A stretch of 64,000 bases of DNA from Mobiluncus sp034180645 (GCF_034180645.1 NZ_JAXFNY010000003.1:97834-161833); one strand, 5' to 3'. Counted from the first letter of the stretch, positions 42,751 through 52,452 are shown. The notes: generated by a model not told the origin, from the sequence alone. Program-made: numbers and translations.

Positions 42751-42988
42751 GTGCCGGTCCTTTCCATTCTTCGTCGTCAGCAGCGCGGCCGGCTGCTTTC
42801 AAGCAGAGTCGGGTTTTGCGCATACACACTTCAACAGACAATTTTACCTGGAGTTGTAGGAAAACGTTGTCGATTAGGGGGTTTGTGGACGAATTGAGCC
42901 TATTTATGCCGCGCCCAGAGAATCTCGCTAGGATATAAATGTTCTTGGCTGTGCCCGGGCGGGCCAGATTCGACACGAAAGGAAGATC
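42751..42988. other. Divergent promoter region before the DivIVA-repeat gene and rpiB
   Basis: The 238 bases separate divergent genes. A TAGGATATAAAT stretch about 55 bases before rpiB looks like a -10 region. The ribosome sites of both genes are visible at the ends. No repeats or RNA genes were seen. Confidence 0.35.
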
Positions 42989-43438
42989 ATGCGTGTTCAC
43001 ATCGGTACAGACCATGCCGGCTTCGAATTGAAACAGCATTTGGTAACTTGGCTGCGGGACCGCGGCTATGAAGTCGTTGACCACGGACCTGCTGCCTATG
43101 ACCCAAATGACGACTACCCGGGCTTTTGCATTGCCTGCGCTCAGGGCGTGATGGAGGACGCGGGTTCTTTGGGCATCGTGCTGGGCGGCTCGGGCAACGG
43201 CGAGCAAATCGCCGCCAACAAGGTGCGCGGAATTCGCGCGGCACTGGTGTGGAACGAAGAAATCGCGAGCCTCGCCCGTCTGCACAACAATGCCAACGTG
43301 ATTTCCATAGGTGCTCGCCAGCACTCCGTTGAGGAATGCGAACGTTTCGTGGAAGTGTTCCTGACCACGGACTTTTCTGGTGAAGAACGCCATCAGCGCC
43401 GCATCGGTCAGCTCAGTGAGTACGACAACAAGCGGTAG
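42989..43438 (+). CDS. rpiB: Ribose-5-phosphate isomerase B
   Basis: RpiB interconverts ribose 5-phosphate and ribulose 5-phosphate in the pentose phosphate pathway. The 149-residue protein matches the LacA/RpiB family. It opens VHIGTDHAGFELKQHLVTWL and contains GIVLGGSGNGEQIAANKVRGIRAALVWNEE near residues 68-97. Asn is followed by conserved residues in HNNANVISIGAR. The actinobacterial type uses a Glu base in the SGNGEQ segment in place of the Cys of the E. coli type, as seen here. The ribosome site GGAAG precedes the ATG. It stands alone; the helicase gene converges on it. Confidence 0.93.
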   Translation: MRVHIGTDHAGFELKQHLVTWLRDRGYEVVDHGPAAYDPNDDYPGFCIACAQGVMEDAGSLGIVLGGSGNGEQIAANKVRGIRAALVWNEEIASLARLHNNANVISIGARQHSVEECERFVEVFLTTDFSGEERHQRRIGQLSEYDNKR

Positions 43439-43519
43439 TTCGCGGCGTTAGTTCCGCGCTTTCCCCTGAGTCCGGCACTTTTCTAGGGCGGGTTTGGCGC
43501 TTACGGCGCTATCAACCGT

Positions 43520-46309
43520 TCAGAGCCGTTCACACAGCCCCAGTGGCGTCCAGATGGGGTGAAACGCCTCGTTGGAGGCTTCGGGGTCCAACAGCGCATA
43601 AAAACCAAAGTCCAGGTCGCCATCTCCGTCAACGATGGTCAGCTCTGCCAGCCACAGATTTTCCGAGATAGCCTCGGGCGAGATGCCGATACTAGCCGGC
43701 AGGTCGGCCTCGGTGGGCTGCGTGATGACGCGGAAATTGCGCTGGTGGCGGGCCTCTCCGACCGTTTCCATGAAGTCGTGGGCGTCCCAGTAGGCGCCGA
43801 GTTGTTTGTCCCAGCCGGATTCCGTAATCGGGGGGATTTCCGCCAGAGGCCGGGACACTCCGCCCTGGTCAGAGCGCAGTTTTGTTTCCATTGCGCTGAG
43901 CCGCTCGAACTCGTCCCCGCCCAGCATATCGAGCCAGCTGAACAACTCCCGGTGCAGTTCGGTGCCAAGTTTGGCGGGGTTGAGGCGGTAGTCAAAAGTT
44001 CCGTCCGGGCGCTCGCCGAAAGCCAGTTCCGTTTCGTCCGGCCCGCCAGCTGAGGTGGTGCCGTCCAAGTTCGCCGTTTTGCGCAGTTCCGGATTCTCCA
44101 GGAACTTCCATTCATCCAGCAGGGACGAGTCAACCTTGTCGATAGTGTCGTTGAGCCAATCCAGCACCTCGATAAACCGTTCAGTTTTCAACGGTTCGGG
44201 CACAATCTGGGTCAGTGCGCGCCACGCATCGGACAGGTAGCGCAGCAAAACCCCCTCGGAAAACTCAATCTTCAGGCTGGCCTCAAAAGCCTGGAAAGTC
44301 TGACCCGTTTCCACCATCTCACGAATGATGGATTTCGGGGAAATGAAGTATCCGCGCGCCCACGGGTTCGCTTTGATGTAGGTCTCAAAAGCGGCCTCCA
44401 GCTCCTGGCTCAAGGGTTTGGGGTAAGTAGTCCGTTCCAAGGCGGTTTGCCGTTCGTCATAGTCCGCCCCGCTCGCTTTCAGTTCCGCAAATACCCGGTC
44501 TTTCGCGGCGCGTTCCTGGGCGCGCAAGATAGCGTTGGGGTCGTCCAAAACGGACTCCACCACGGAAATAACATCGAGAGTGTCCCCGAACGCGCCCCCG
44601 GCAGCGGGCGCCTCCGCGCTGGGGGAGTCCGCGTGGTCCGTAAAGGCCTGCAAATAATCCAAGGCAAACGGCGCCAAGTCTTGATTTAGGGCGAAAGTCT
44701 CGGGCAGGTCCGCTGTCAAAGTCCAGTGCCCGCCCTGCGGGCGCCCCTTATCGCCAGCGGAGTCGGAACCGGCGCTGTCACCCCGACCGGGCTGCCTCCC
44801 GGAAATGACCCCGGAATCCTCTAGGGATTCCAAGATGTGCTGCAGGGTATCGGCAAAGGGATTGTGGTCCTTCGCCGGTCCGGTGGCGCGTAGCACGTTG
44901 TGGTTGCGGTAGACCAAAGTGTTGAGGTTTTCCGCCTGGTTGCCGGGCCTTTGCAGGGTGTTCAGCACCATCGCGTGCGTAATCTTCCACCGTGGCACCA
45001 TTGCTTCGGGGGCGCTTTGTGCCAGACGGTTGAACGTCCCTTCTGTCCAGGACGTGCGGCCTTCCGGAGCTTTCTTTTTCTTGATTTTCTCAAGCTGTTT
45101 CGCATTCCCGTCCGCTCGGGCGATGGCGATAGCGTTGTCGATTTCCCACTCCGGGGCTTGAGCCACCACGTATCCCACGGTGTCAAACCCGGCACGCCCC
45201 GCACGCCCGGCAACCTGGTGGAATTCGCGAGAATTCAGGTGACGTTCCTTGTTCCCATCGAACTTCACCAGGGAGGTCATGACGACGGTGCGGATGGGAA
45301 CGTTAATGCCGACCCCGAGGGTGTCGGTCCCGGAAATGACCCGGAGCAGACCCGCTTGAGCGAGTTTTTCAACCAGCCTGCGGTAGCGGGGCAGCATACC
45401 CGCGTGGTGAATCCCGATGCCCTTCAGCAGCAGCGGCTTCAAGGTTTTCCCAAAAGAGGAACGAAACTGTACGGTGTTTACCTGGTCTTTTAGCTGGGCG
45501 GCAGTGTCGGGGTCCAGTCCCAGACGCAAATCCAGGCTGGCGATTCGCTCGGCTTCTTCCACCGCGGCGCGTTGACTGGGATGAACCACGTAGGCCGGCA
45601 GTCGGTCTTGATTAGCCAGTCCCTGCAGGATTTTCTCCAGAGGTTCGGCCGCGTAGGACATTTCTAGCGGCACGGGACGTTTCGCGGAATCGAGGACCGC
45701 GACTTCACGCCCGGTGACTTCCCACAGGTTCTTTGCAAACCACGAGGTATCCCCCAAAGTGGCGCTCATCAGCACAAACCGAGTTTTCGTCAGAGTCAGC
45801 AGGGGAGCCTGCCACGCCCAGCCGCGCTCCGGGTCAGCATAGTAGTGAAACTCGTCCATCACCACGGTATCGACGTTGAGGTCATCTCCCCAGCGCAGCG
45901 CCTGATTCGCGAGGATTTCCGCCGTAGCGCAGATAATCGGCGCATCGGCGTTGACCGAACCATCGCCCGTAACCATACCCACGTTAGCGGCGCCAAACAG
46001 GTCCACCAGGTCAAAGAACTTCTCGCTGACCAGCGCCTTTAAAGGTGCGGTGTAGTAGGAAACGCCACCCCGGGCTAGTGACCACAAAATCGCGGCCACC
46101 CCAATCAGGGACTTGCCCGAACCGGTGGGGGTGGGAGCGATGAGGTGCTTATCCTCCAGAATCAGGCGCTCGGCAGCCTCCTGCTGGTGCGGATAAAGCG
46201 GGCGGCCGGTTGATTCGGCCCATTCCTGAAACGCGAGCAGGACCTCGACAGGGTCCGTGAGCGCGCCGCGATCTTCCAGGTCGTCCAGCAGTTGATTGAG
46301 AGCCTCCAT
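43520..46309 (-). CDS. Ski2-like DExH RNA/DNA helicase with C-terminal DUF3516-type region
   Basis: This is a 929-residue superfamily II helicase. Motif Q-like YPHQQEAAERLI and Walker A APTPTGSGKS lie near residues 39-66. The DExH box is DEFHYY near residue 152, SAT is in VLMSATLGD, and motif VI is in HQVAGRAGRAGFDT near residue 365. The long C-terminal half contains YFISPKSIIREMVETGQTFQAFEASLKIEFSEGVLLRYLSDAWRAL and is shared by a set of actinobacterial helicases of unknown role. It overlaps the upstream FAH-family gene by one base (TGATG), so the two are coupled. RNA turnover is the most likely role by family; a role in DNA repair is possible. Confidence 0.85.
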   Translation of the reverse strand: MEALNQLLDDLEDRGALTDPVEVLLAFQEWAESTGRPLYPHQQEAAERLILEDKHLIAPTPTGSGKSLIGVAAILWSLARGGVSYYTAPLKALVSEKFFDLVDLFGAANVGMVTGDGSVNADAPIICATAEILANQALRWGDDLNVDTVVMDEFHYYADPERGWAWQAPLLTLTKTRFVLMSATLGDTSWFAKNLWEVTGREVAVLDSAKRPVPLEMSYAAEPLEKILQGLANQDRLPAYVVHPSQRAAVEEAERIASLDLRLGLDPDTAAQLKDQVNTVQFRSSFGKTLKPLLLKGIGIHHAGMLPRYRRLVEKLAQAGLLRVISGTDTLGVGINVPIRTVVMTSLVKFDGNKERHLNSREFHQVAGRAGRAGFDTVGYVVAQAPEWEIDNAIAIARADGNAKQLEKIKKKKAPEGRTSWTEGTFNRLAQSAPEAMVPRWKITHAMVLNTLQRPGNQAENLNTLVYRNHNVLRATGPAKDHNPFADTLQHILESLEDSGVISGRQPGRGDSAGSDSAGDKGRPQGGHWTLTADLPETFALNQDLAPFALDYLQAFTDHADSPSAEAPAAGGAFGDTLDVISVVESVLDDPNAILRAQERAAKDRVFAELKASGADYDERQTALERTTYPKPLSQELEAAFETYIKANPWARGYFISPKSIIREMVETGQTFQAFEASLKIEFSEGVLLRYLSDAWRALTQIVPEPLKTERFIEVLDWLNDTIDKVDSSLLDEWKFLENPELRKTANLDGTTSAGGPDETELAFGERPDGTFDYRLNPAKLGTELHRELFSWLDMLGGDEFERLSAMETKLRSDQGGVSRPLAEIPPITESGWDKQLGAYWDAHDFMETVGEARHQRNFRVITQPTEADLPASIGISPEAISENLWLAELTIVDGDGDLDFGFYALLDPEASNEAFHPIWTPLGLCERL

Positions 46310-47091
46310 CAGCGGCGCACCGGGTTGCTCAGTTGCCCCAAGCCCTCGATTTCGCAGGTCACAGTGCAGCCTGCGGTGAGCGGGCCGACACCGGCGGGGG
46401 TGCCGGTGAGGATGACGTCGCCGGGTAGCAGGGTCATGGCTTGGGAAATGTAGGTCACCAGTTCGCCCACCGGGTGCATCATATTGGCGGTCGTGTCGTC
46501 TTGGCGGGCCTCGCCGTCCACTTCGCTGCGGATGCGCAGGTTTTGCACATCGAGGTCAGGGTTCACGGTAATCCACGGCCCGAGCGGGCAAGCAGTGTCA
46601 AAACCTTTGGCACGCGTCCACTGTTTGTCGGCTTTCTGGGCGTCACGAGCGGAGACGTCATTGCCGATGGTGTAGCCAAACACATAGTCTTTCCAGTTTT
46701 CGGGGTTAATGTCCTTCGTGACGTGCTTGATGACCACGCCGAGTTCGACTTCATGATCGACATGGTTGGACCACTTCGGCAGGACGATAGGCGCGCCAGG
46801 GCCAATGACCGAAGTGTTGGGTTTGATGAACAGAATCGGGGCATCAGGCACGGCCGAGCCGAATTCGCGGATATGTTCCAGGTAGTTCTTTCCCACGCAC
46901 ACGACTTTCGAGGCGGGAATGACCGGGGCGACCAGGCGCACGTCCTCCAGCTGCAGGATTTGCCCGGTCGGAGTGATTTTGTCAGGGCTGTACAGGGGGT
47001 TTTCCGCCAAGACCGTAATCCGGTCCGTGTCGTCCTCCATCACGCCAAAACCGTAGGTATCGTCGCCTTTATCAAAACGTATAACTCGCAT
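46309..47091 (-). CDS. Fumarylacetoacetate hydrolase-family protein
   Basis: Members of this fold cleave or decarboxylate 2-keto acid products of aromatic or sugar acid catabolism using a divalent metal. The 260-residue protein carries VCVGKNYLEHIREFG near residue 63 and FIKPNTSVIGPGAPI near residue 88. Metal ligands are in DHEVELGVVI (Glu-Val-Glu) near residue 111 and YTIGNDVSARDAQ near residue 135, and the closing VILTGTPAGVGPL is present. The N-terminal 50 residues are the usual small beta domain. The real substrate cannot be told; oxaloacetate decarboxylase or acylpyruvase activity is common for this subgroup. It is the first gene of an operon with the helicase, an association I cannot explain functionally. 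Confidence 0.88.
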   Translation of the reverse strand: MRVIRFDKGDDTYGFGVMEDDTDRITVLAENPLYSPDKITPTGQILQLEDVRLVAPVIPASKVVCVGKNYLEHIREFGSAVPDAPILFIKPNTSVIGPGAPIVLPKWSNHVDHEVELGVVIKHVTKDINPENWKDYVFGYTIGNDVSARDAQKADKQWTRAKGFDTACPLGPWITVNPDLDVQNLRIRSEVDGEARQDDTTANMMHPVGELVTYISQAMTLLPGDVILTGTPAGVGPLTAGCTVTCEIEGLGQLSNPVRR

Positions 47092-47413
47092 GGGGTCAGT
47101 TTATCAACCGCGGAACAGCGCGTCCCATCCGGTGAATGCGCGAGTACTGGTGGGGTTCGGGCTGGTGTTGTTGCTATTTGGTGATTAAAACGGGGTTGCT
47201 GGTCTATATGGTCACGTACCCGTGTTGAATCACCGATTTCGATTACGAACTGTTGGGTAGCGAGGTTTGGCGGTGTTCGGGGGCCTCTCAGTCGCAGAAG
47301 TACTTGGAATGCTGCGCTGTGCCGCTTCGGGGACTTTGGTAGCGCAAGCGAGCTTGCGCTACCAAAGTCTGCGGCGTGGGCGCAGTGCTGAAAAAGCGTT
47401 GAGGCGGGGATAT
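47092..47413. other. 322-base divergent region upstream of gltX
   Basis: The part next to the FAH-family gene should hold its promoter. The part next to gltX contains a very stable hairpin listed separately. No further gene is credible. Confidence 0.45.
47312..47385. repeat. Large hairpin in the gltX leader
   Basis: A perfect 17-base stem, ACTTTGGTAGCGCAAGC with its complement around a GA loop (47333-47368), is extended by an outer CTGCGC/GCGCAG stem (47312-47317 and 47380-47385) with further G-U pairs. It ends 28 bases before the gltX start. The GGTAGCGC-AAGCG string recalls hairpin 1 of the structured repeat at 10323. No T-run follows, so it is not a plain terminator. Confidence 0.6.
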
Positions 47414-48967
47414 ATGATTGACTCTGTGATACATACCGAATTGCCTGAAGTCTCTGCAATACCTGTGCCGCCCGCGGACGGTCCAAAAACCCGTGTGCGG
47501 TTCTGTCCTTCCCCGACCGGTACTCCCCACGTCGGCATGGTGCGCACTTGCCTGTTCAACTGGGCTTATGCGCGTTCCCAGGGGGGAACTTTCGTGTTCC
47601 GCATTGAGGACACCGACTCGGCGCGCGACTCCGAAGAATCGTTTAACCAGATTCTGGAATCGCTGGACTGGCTGGGCTTGGATTGGGACGAAGGCATCAA
47701 CGTGGGCGGTCCGCACGGCCCCTATCGCCAATCAGAGCGTATGGATATCTATCGCGAAGTGGCTGGTCAGCTCCTGGAAGCCGGCTATGCTTACGAATCT
47801 TTCTCGACCCCCGAGGAAGTGGAAGCGCGTCACCGGGAACGCGGCGAGGACCCGAAGCTGGGCTACGACGGCTTTGACCGTGACCTCACTGCCGCTCAGC
47901 GCGAGGCCTATATAAAGGAAGGCCGTAAACCTGTGCTGCGTCTGCGAATGCCGGACGAGGACATCACTTTTACCGACCTGGTGCGCGGCGACATTACCTT
48001 TAAGGCCGGTTCTGTACCCGACTACGTCATCGTGCGCGCCAACGGCGAGCCGCTTTACACCCTGGTGAATCCGGTGGACGATGCGCTGATGGAAATTACC
48101 CACGTCCTGCGCGGCGAGGACCTGCTGTCCTCCACCCCGCGCCAAATCGTACTTTACCGGGCGCTTTACGCCCTGGGGGTGGCGAAGTTCATGCCCTATT
48201 TCGGACATCTGCCTTACGTGATGGGCGAAGGGAACAAAAAGCTCTCCAAGCGTGATCCGGAATCGAACTTGCTGCTGCATAAACAGCACGGCATTATTCC
48301 CGAAGGCCTGGTCAACTACCTGGCGCTGCTGGGTTGGGCCTACGCCGCGGACAACGATATTTTCAGCCGCGAACAAATGGCTCAGGCTTTCGACATTCGC
48401 GCGGTAAACCCGAATCCGGCCCGGTTTGACCTTAAGAAATGCAACGCGATCAATGCCGAGCATATCCGCTTACTGGACGCGTCCGATTTTACCCATCGGA
48501 CTGTGCCTTTCCTGGCGGCAGCCGGTTTTGTCGAGGCGAAGGAATACGATTCCCTGAGCCCCACGCAACGCGCCGTACTGGATCAGGCGGCACCGTTGGC
48601 GCAAACCCGCGTCCAGCAACTGGATCAGCTCCCGGGACTGATTGGGTTCCTGTTCCGTGATGACGTGGAATATGACGAAAAGGCCGTCGCGAAGCTGAAA
48701 GGTGAGCCCGCCGCGATTCTTGAGGCGGCCGCCAAGGCGCTGGAAACCGCTGGTGACCAGGCGTTTGCTGAAACTGAGGCGATTCACGAGGTCTTGAACG
48801 CGGCGCTCATTGACGGTTTGGGAGTCAAACCGCGCGTAGCTTTTGCGCCGCTGTTCGTGGCCGTTACCGGGACGAACGTATCCATCCCGGTTTTTGATTC
48901 CATGCGTATCCTAGGGAAGGAAGAAACCCTGCGGAGAATAAAGAAATTTATCGAATTCTTAGGGTAA
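47414..48967 (+). CDS. gltX: Glutamyl-tRNA synthetase
   Basis: GltX charges tRNA-Glu with glutamate. The HIGH-type motif is PSPTGTPHVGMVRT near residue 37 and the KMSKS-type motif is NKKLSKRD near residue 275. The VFRIEDTDSARD segment, which binds glutamate and ATP, is intact. I chose ATG 47414 because GAGGCGGGG lies upstream and the 517-residue product has family length; the frame is open for 49 further codons upstream through the leader hairpin. It stands alone with its own terminator. A tRNA-Glu gene lies 3.6 kb downstream. Whether it also charges tRNA-Gln cannot be read here. Confidence 0.95.
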   Translation: MIDSVIHTELPEVSAIPVPPADGPKTRVRFCPSPTGTPHVGMVRTCLFNWAYARSQGGTFVFRIEDTDSARDSEESFNQILESLDWLGLDWDEGINVGGPHGPYRQSERMDIYREVAGQLLEAGYAYESFSTPEEVEARHRERGEDPKLGYDGFDRDLTAAQREAYIKEGRKPVLRLRMPDEDITFTDLVRGDITFKAGSVPDYVIVRANGEPLYTLVNPVDDALMEITHVLRGEDLLSSTPRQIVLYRALYALGVAKFMPYFGHLPYVMGEGNKKLSKRDPESNLLLHKQHGIIPEGLVNYLALLGWAYAADNDIFSREQMAQAFDIRAVNPNPARFDLKKCNAINAEHIRLLDASDFTHRTVPFLAAAGFVEAKEYDSLSPTQRAVLDQAAPLAQTRVQQLDQLPGLIGFLFRDDVEYDEKAVAKLKGEPAAILEAAAKALETAGDQAFAETEAIHEVLNAALIDGLGVKPRVAFAPLFVAVTGTNVSIPVFDSMRILGKEETLRRIKKFIEFLG

Positions 48968-48992
48968 CTTTCCCTGCAGGGGGAGTTTTTCT
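48966..48992 (+). terminator. Intrinsic terminator of gltX
   Basis: The 9-base stem AACTTTCCC/GGGGGAGTT, which includes two G-U pairs and a TGCA loop, starts within the stop codon region and is followed by TTTCTT. It is a clear rho-independent terminator. Confidence 0.8.
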
Positions 48993-49099
48993 TGATAATT
49001 TTCCAAAAAGCCCTATTTTTCCTTGATATTTTAATATAATTAACTCCGATAGTCCGACACAATTCGATTGACACAGATGTGAATAATCAGGAGTTACAA

Positions 49100-50704
49100 G
49101 TGAAAACGAAGAAGCTTTCTGTCGCTATGAAGACCCACATTATAGTGCTGCTCGTGGCAGTACTGTTGGGTCTGATGCTAATCTACATGATTATATCGTT
49201 ACAGGCGTACCGAGGAATATTCCAAACAGAGGTTGCCAGTTTCGATGAAGTAGAAATGGTGGAAGATGCCAGGATTGACTGGTCTAACCTCCGTTCCCAG
49301 GACATTATGCTGCTCACCCAGCTGCAATCTGGAAAGATTGGAAACCTGAACAGCTCGGGCGATGCAGTCAACGAGGTTAATGAGCTGCTGGGGAAAGTTA
49401 GTGATGGTCTCAGTAACTTGGAAAAAGCCCCTCTGAGCAGTGAACAAAAAGCCTTGGTTGCGGATATGCGCGCCGCTCATGACAGCTATTCCGCCGCTTG
49501 GGGTGAGTTCACCCAGAACGCAGCGGGGAACAACGCCCGGGCTTTGGAGGCTTCAAACGTCTTTGGTCAGTTCGAGGAAGAAAACGGTTTCGTTTTTGCG
49601 GACAAGTCCCGCGCCCTGCTGGACACTTACGACGTTGAACGCGAAGCTGCCGCACATGCCCGCGCGACAACCGAAGGCACGACCATCATTATTTCAATCG
49701 TTATTCTCGTTATCGCGGCAGTGTTGGTTTTCCTGATTGTTAGTCTGTTGGTAGCGCCCATGATCAAGTCGGTCCGCGCCCTTTCCGCGGGGATGGACAA
49801 ACTCACGGAAGGCGACCTTACCGCTGAGGTGCAGCGTCACAGCAGAGATGAGGTCGGCGATATGGGCGACCACTTCAACGATGCTATGGGTGGCTTACGT
49901 CAAAGCCTCGCCGAAACCATCGGCGCGGCAGAGAACGTCGGCAAGATTACCGCAGGAATTGGGGAAGGCTCTCGCGAAGCAGTAGGCGCCACCCAGAAAG
50001 CTACCGACTACATCAACAGCGGGGCGGCGGCAGCCGAGCAAGTTTCTCGCTCTATTCAAACCGTCGCTGCTGGTGCGGAGGAAATGAGCGTCTCGATTAA
50101 AGAGATTTCTTCCAACGCTAACGCGGCCGCTGGAGTGGCCAAGGAAGCCTCGGAAGTCGCCCAGCAAACGAACGAAACCGTGGCTAAACTTGGCGAGTCT
50201 TCCCGCGAGGTTGGTGAAGTCATCGAGACGATTACGGCGGTAGCGGAACAGACGAACCTGCTGGCCCTGAACGCGACTATTGAAGCCGCACGGGCGGGAG
50301 ATGCCGGACGAGGTTTTGCCGTGGTTGCTAGCGAGGTCAAGGACTTGGCGGCGGAGACGGGACGCGCTACTGAGGAAGTCGCTGTCAAGGTCGAACAGAT
50401 CCAGACCGATACGGAGGCCGCAGTTGCTGCCATCGAAGAAATATCCAACATCATCGCCTCCATCAACGATTACCAGACCACTATTGCGGCCGCGGTTGAG
50501 GAACAGACCGCCACGACCAACGAAATGAGCCGGTCGGTTTCGGAGGCTGCTGATGGTTCTACCACCATCGCGGAAAATGTGGCTGATATTGCTCGTAACA
50601 CCACAAACTTGGCTGAGAGATTTGCTGATGTGGATCAAAAGATGGGCGTACTGGCTACAGAGTCGAACGACCTGGTTACCCGCCTCAATGAGTTCAAGTA
50701 CTAG
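49100..50704 (+). CDS. Methyl-accepting chemotaxis protein (type A, second pair)
   Basis: I place the start at GTG 49100, preceded by CAGGAG; a GTG at 49079 would add seven residues. The 534-residue receptor has a membrane helix near residues 12-35. An extracellular helical sensor containing the ARIDW motif spans about 36-190, and a second helix about 197-222. HAMP (SRDEVGDMGDHFNDAMG) and the cytoplasmic coil with tip EQTNLLALNATIEAARAGDAGRGFAVVASEVKDLA complete it. No CheR-binding pentapeptide is present. It is followed after 11 bases by a second receptor gene. The pair repeats the A-then-B order of the operon at 33-36.7 kb. Confidence 0.92.
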   Translation: MKTKKLSVAMKTHIIVLLVAVLLGLMLIYMIISLQAYRGIFQTEVASFDEVEMVEDARIDWSNLRSQDIMLLTQLQSGKIGNLNSSGDAVNEVNELLGKVSDGLSNLEKAPLSSEQKALVADMRAAHDSYSAAWGEFTQNAAGNNARALEASNVFGQFEEENGFVFADKSRALLDTYDVEREAAAHARATTEGTTIIISIVILVIAAVLVFLIVSLLVAPMIKSVRALSAGMDKLTEGDLTAEVQRHSRDEVGDMGDHFNDAMGGLRQSLAETIGAAENVGKITAGIGEGSREAVGATQKATDYINSGAAAAEQVSRSIQTVAAGAEEMSVSIKEISSNANAAAGVAKEASEVAQQTNETVAKLGESSREVGEVIETITAVAEQTNLLALNATIEAARAGDAGRGFAVVASEVKDLAAETGRATEEVAVKVEQIQTDTEAAVAAIEEISNIIASINDYQTTIAAAVEEQTATTNEMSRSVSEAADGSTTIAENVADIARNTTNLAERFADVDQKMGVLATESNDLVTRLNEFKY

Positions 50705-50715
50705 GGAGGACGATC

Positions 50716-52452
50716 GTGACTACGGATTTACAAAGTACAGTGAGCGCGAATACTGGAGAAAAGACAATGAGTGATGCGGCGGCGAAGAATGCTGGTAAAG
50801 CGCGGGTTAACGCCAAAGGCAAGAAGATGCGGCGGCTGCCCCTGGTAGTTCAGATAGGCGCCATCGGGGCTGCCGGTGTTGTCGGTCTGCTGGTGATGCT
50901 GCTGCTATTCGTGGTGGGTGTACGCATCTATGGCAACTCCACGGAGAGTTATGAAGTTGAACAGAGTCAGGTCGAGGCGGCTCAGGCCATGCACTATGAC
51001 ATGACACGTTTGATTGCCTCGGAAAGCGAGCTCAAACGGATTGGCACGTCCCAGACCATCAGTTCTGAAGCTCATGATGCCTCGATGAAGGTGGCCACCG
51101 AGAATGTTAAGCACTTCATAGAGCTGACGAATCAGCGCTTGGAGGAAATGTCAAAGATTGACGATCAGACTATCGCGCCGCTAGTGGCTCAGGCTACAGA
51201 TGTGATGAAGAAGTTTGAAGCTGAAGTCAACCAGATTACCGAACTGGTCAACCAGGGCAAGGGCGAAGAAGCCGCGGCTATCGACGTCCTAGACTTGGCT
51301 AATCAGCTCAGCGACCTGGTCCCGCAGATTGTCAACGCGTTGGAATCCAAGATGGACGCGGCAACCGAGCAGTCTGAAGCGGTGTCAACGATTGTCATGA
51401 TTGTTATGTGCGTCGTTTACCTGGTGGTGCTGATTCTCGCTCTGCTCATTGGTTTCTTTGTGCGTCGTGTGCTGCGCAAGACCGTGGCGAACACAGGCGA
51501 TTCCATCGAGTCGCTGTCTAAGGGTGACATGACAGATGAAGCCGAGATGCTAATGAACGATGAGCTGGGCGACGTGGCGATGAAGCTCAACGAGAGTTTG
51601 GCAACCCTGCGTCAAGTTGTTGGTTCAGCTGCCACAACGGCACGAAAGGTTAATTCCGTGGCAAAGGAGGTCGGGGACGGCATCGATGAGGGTTACAAGG
51701 AAACTGAGGAAGTTATCGCCCAGACTCAGGTTGTGGCTGGCGCGGCCGGCGATGTGACGCAGTCGATTCAGACCGTGGCTGCTGGTGCGGAAGAAATGGG
51801 CGCCTCGATTCGCGAGATTTCTTCCAACGCTAACGAAGCTGCCAGGGTGGCTGGGGAGGCTACCGAAGTTGCGCAGCGAACCAGTGAAACTGTTTCTAAG
51901 CTGGGGGTTTCCTCGCGCGAAATTGGCGATGTGGTCAACACCATTACCGCTATTGCCGAGCAAACCAACTTGCTGGCCCTGAACGCCACCATTGAGGCGG
52001 CTCGTGCCGGGGATGCCGGTAAAGGCTTCGCGGTGGTGGCTGGTGAGGTCAAGGACCTGGCTCAGGAAACCGGTAAAGCAACCGATGACATCACTGCCAA
52101 GATTACGGCTATCCAAGCTGATACGGATGGCGCGGTGGCAGCAATCGAAAAGATTTCTGACATCATCAACCAGATCAACAACTACCAGACCACTATTGCG
52201 GCGGCCGTGGAGGAACAGACCGCTACGACCAACGAGATGAGCCGTTCTGTGGCTGAAGCGGCGACCGGTTCGGCTTCGATTGCGGAAACCATTTCTCAAT
52301 ATCGAGAGATTGCCCAGGAAGCCGGCAAGGGTGTGGAAACTCTCCAGCATGCCTCGGACGAATTGGTCGAGGCCTCGAAAGAGATGTTTGATAATATCTC
52401 GATGCTGGTTTACGAAAAGAAAGGCAACTCTGAAAACTTGCCAAATGCCTAG
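50716..52452 (+). CDS. Methyl-accepting chemotaxis protein (type B, second pair)
   Basis: The 578-residue receptor starts at GTG 50716 after GGGAGGA; ATG 50767 is an alternative that removes 17 residues. A polar N-terminal tail of about 45 residues precedes the first membrane helix (residues of about 48-72). The sensor begins VGVRIYGNSTESYEVEQSQVEAAQ, similar in pattern to the type B receptor at 33271. A second helix lies near residues 230-253, then a HAMP-like DELGDVAMKLN segment and the signalling coil with tip EQTNLLALNATIEAARAGDAGKGFAVVAGEVKDLA. It has no CheR tether. The ligand is unknown. tRNA genes follow after 63 bases. Confidence 0.92.
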   Translation: MTTDLQSTVSANTGEKTMSDAAAKNAGKARVNAKGKKMRRLPLVVQIGAIGAAGVVGLLVMLLLFVVGVRIYGNSTESYEVEQSQVEAAQAMHYDMTRLIASESELKRIGTSQTISSEAHDASMKVATENVKHFIELTNQRLEEMSKIDDQTIAPLVAQATDVMKKFEAEVNQITELVNQGKGEEAAAIDVLDLANQLSDLVPQIVNALESKMDAATEQSEAVSTIVMIVMCVVYLVVLILALLIGFFVRRVLRKTVANTGDSIESLSKGDMTDEAEMLMNDELGDVAMKLNESLATLRQVVGSAATTARKVNSVAKEVGDGIDEGYKETEEVIAQTQVVAGAAGDVTQSIQTVAAGAEEMGASIREISSNANEAARVAGEATEVAQRTSETVSKLGVSSREIGDVVNTITAIAEQTNLLALNATIEAARAGDAGKGFAVVAGEVKDLAQETGKATDDITAKITAIQADTDGAVAAIEKISDIINQINNYQTTIAAAVEEQTATTNEMSRSVAEAATGSASIAETISQYREIAQEAGKGVETLQHASDELVEASKEMFDNISMLVYEKKGNSENLPNA

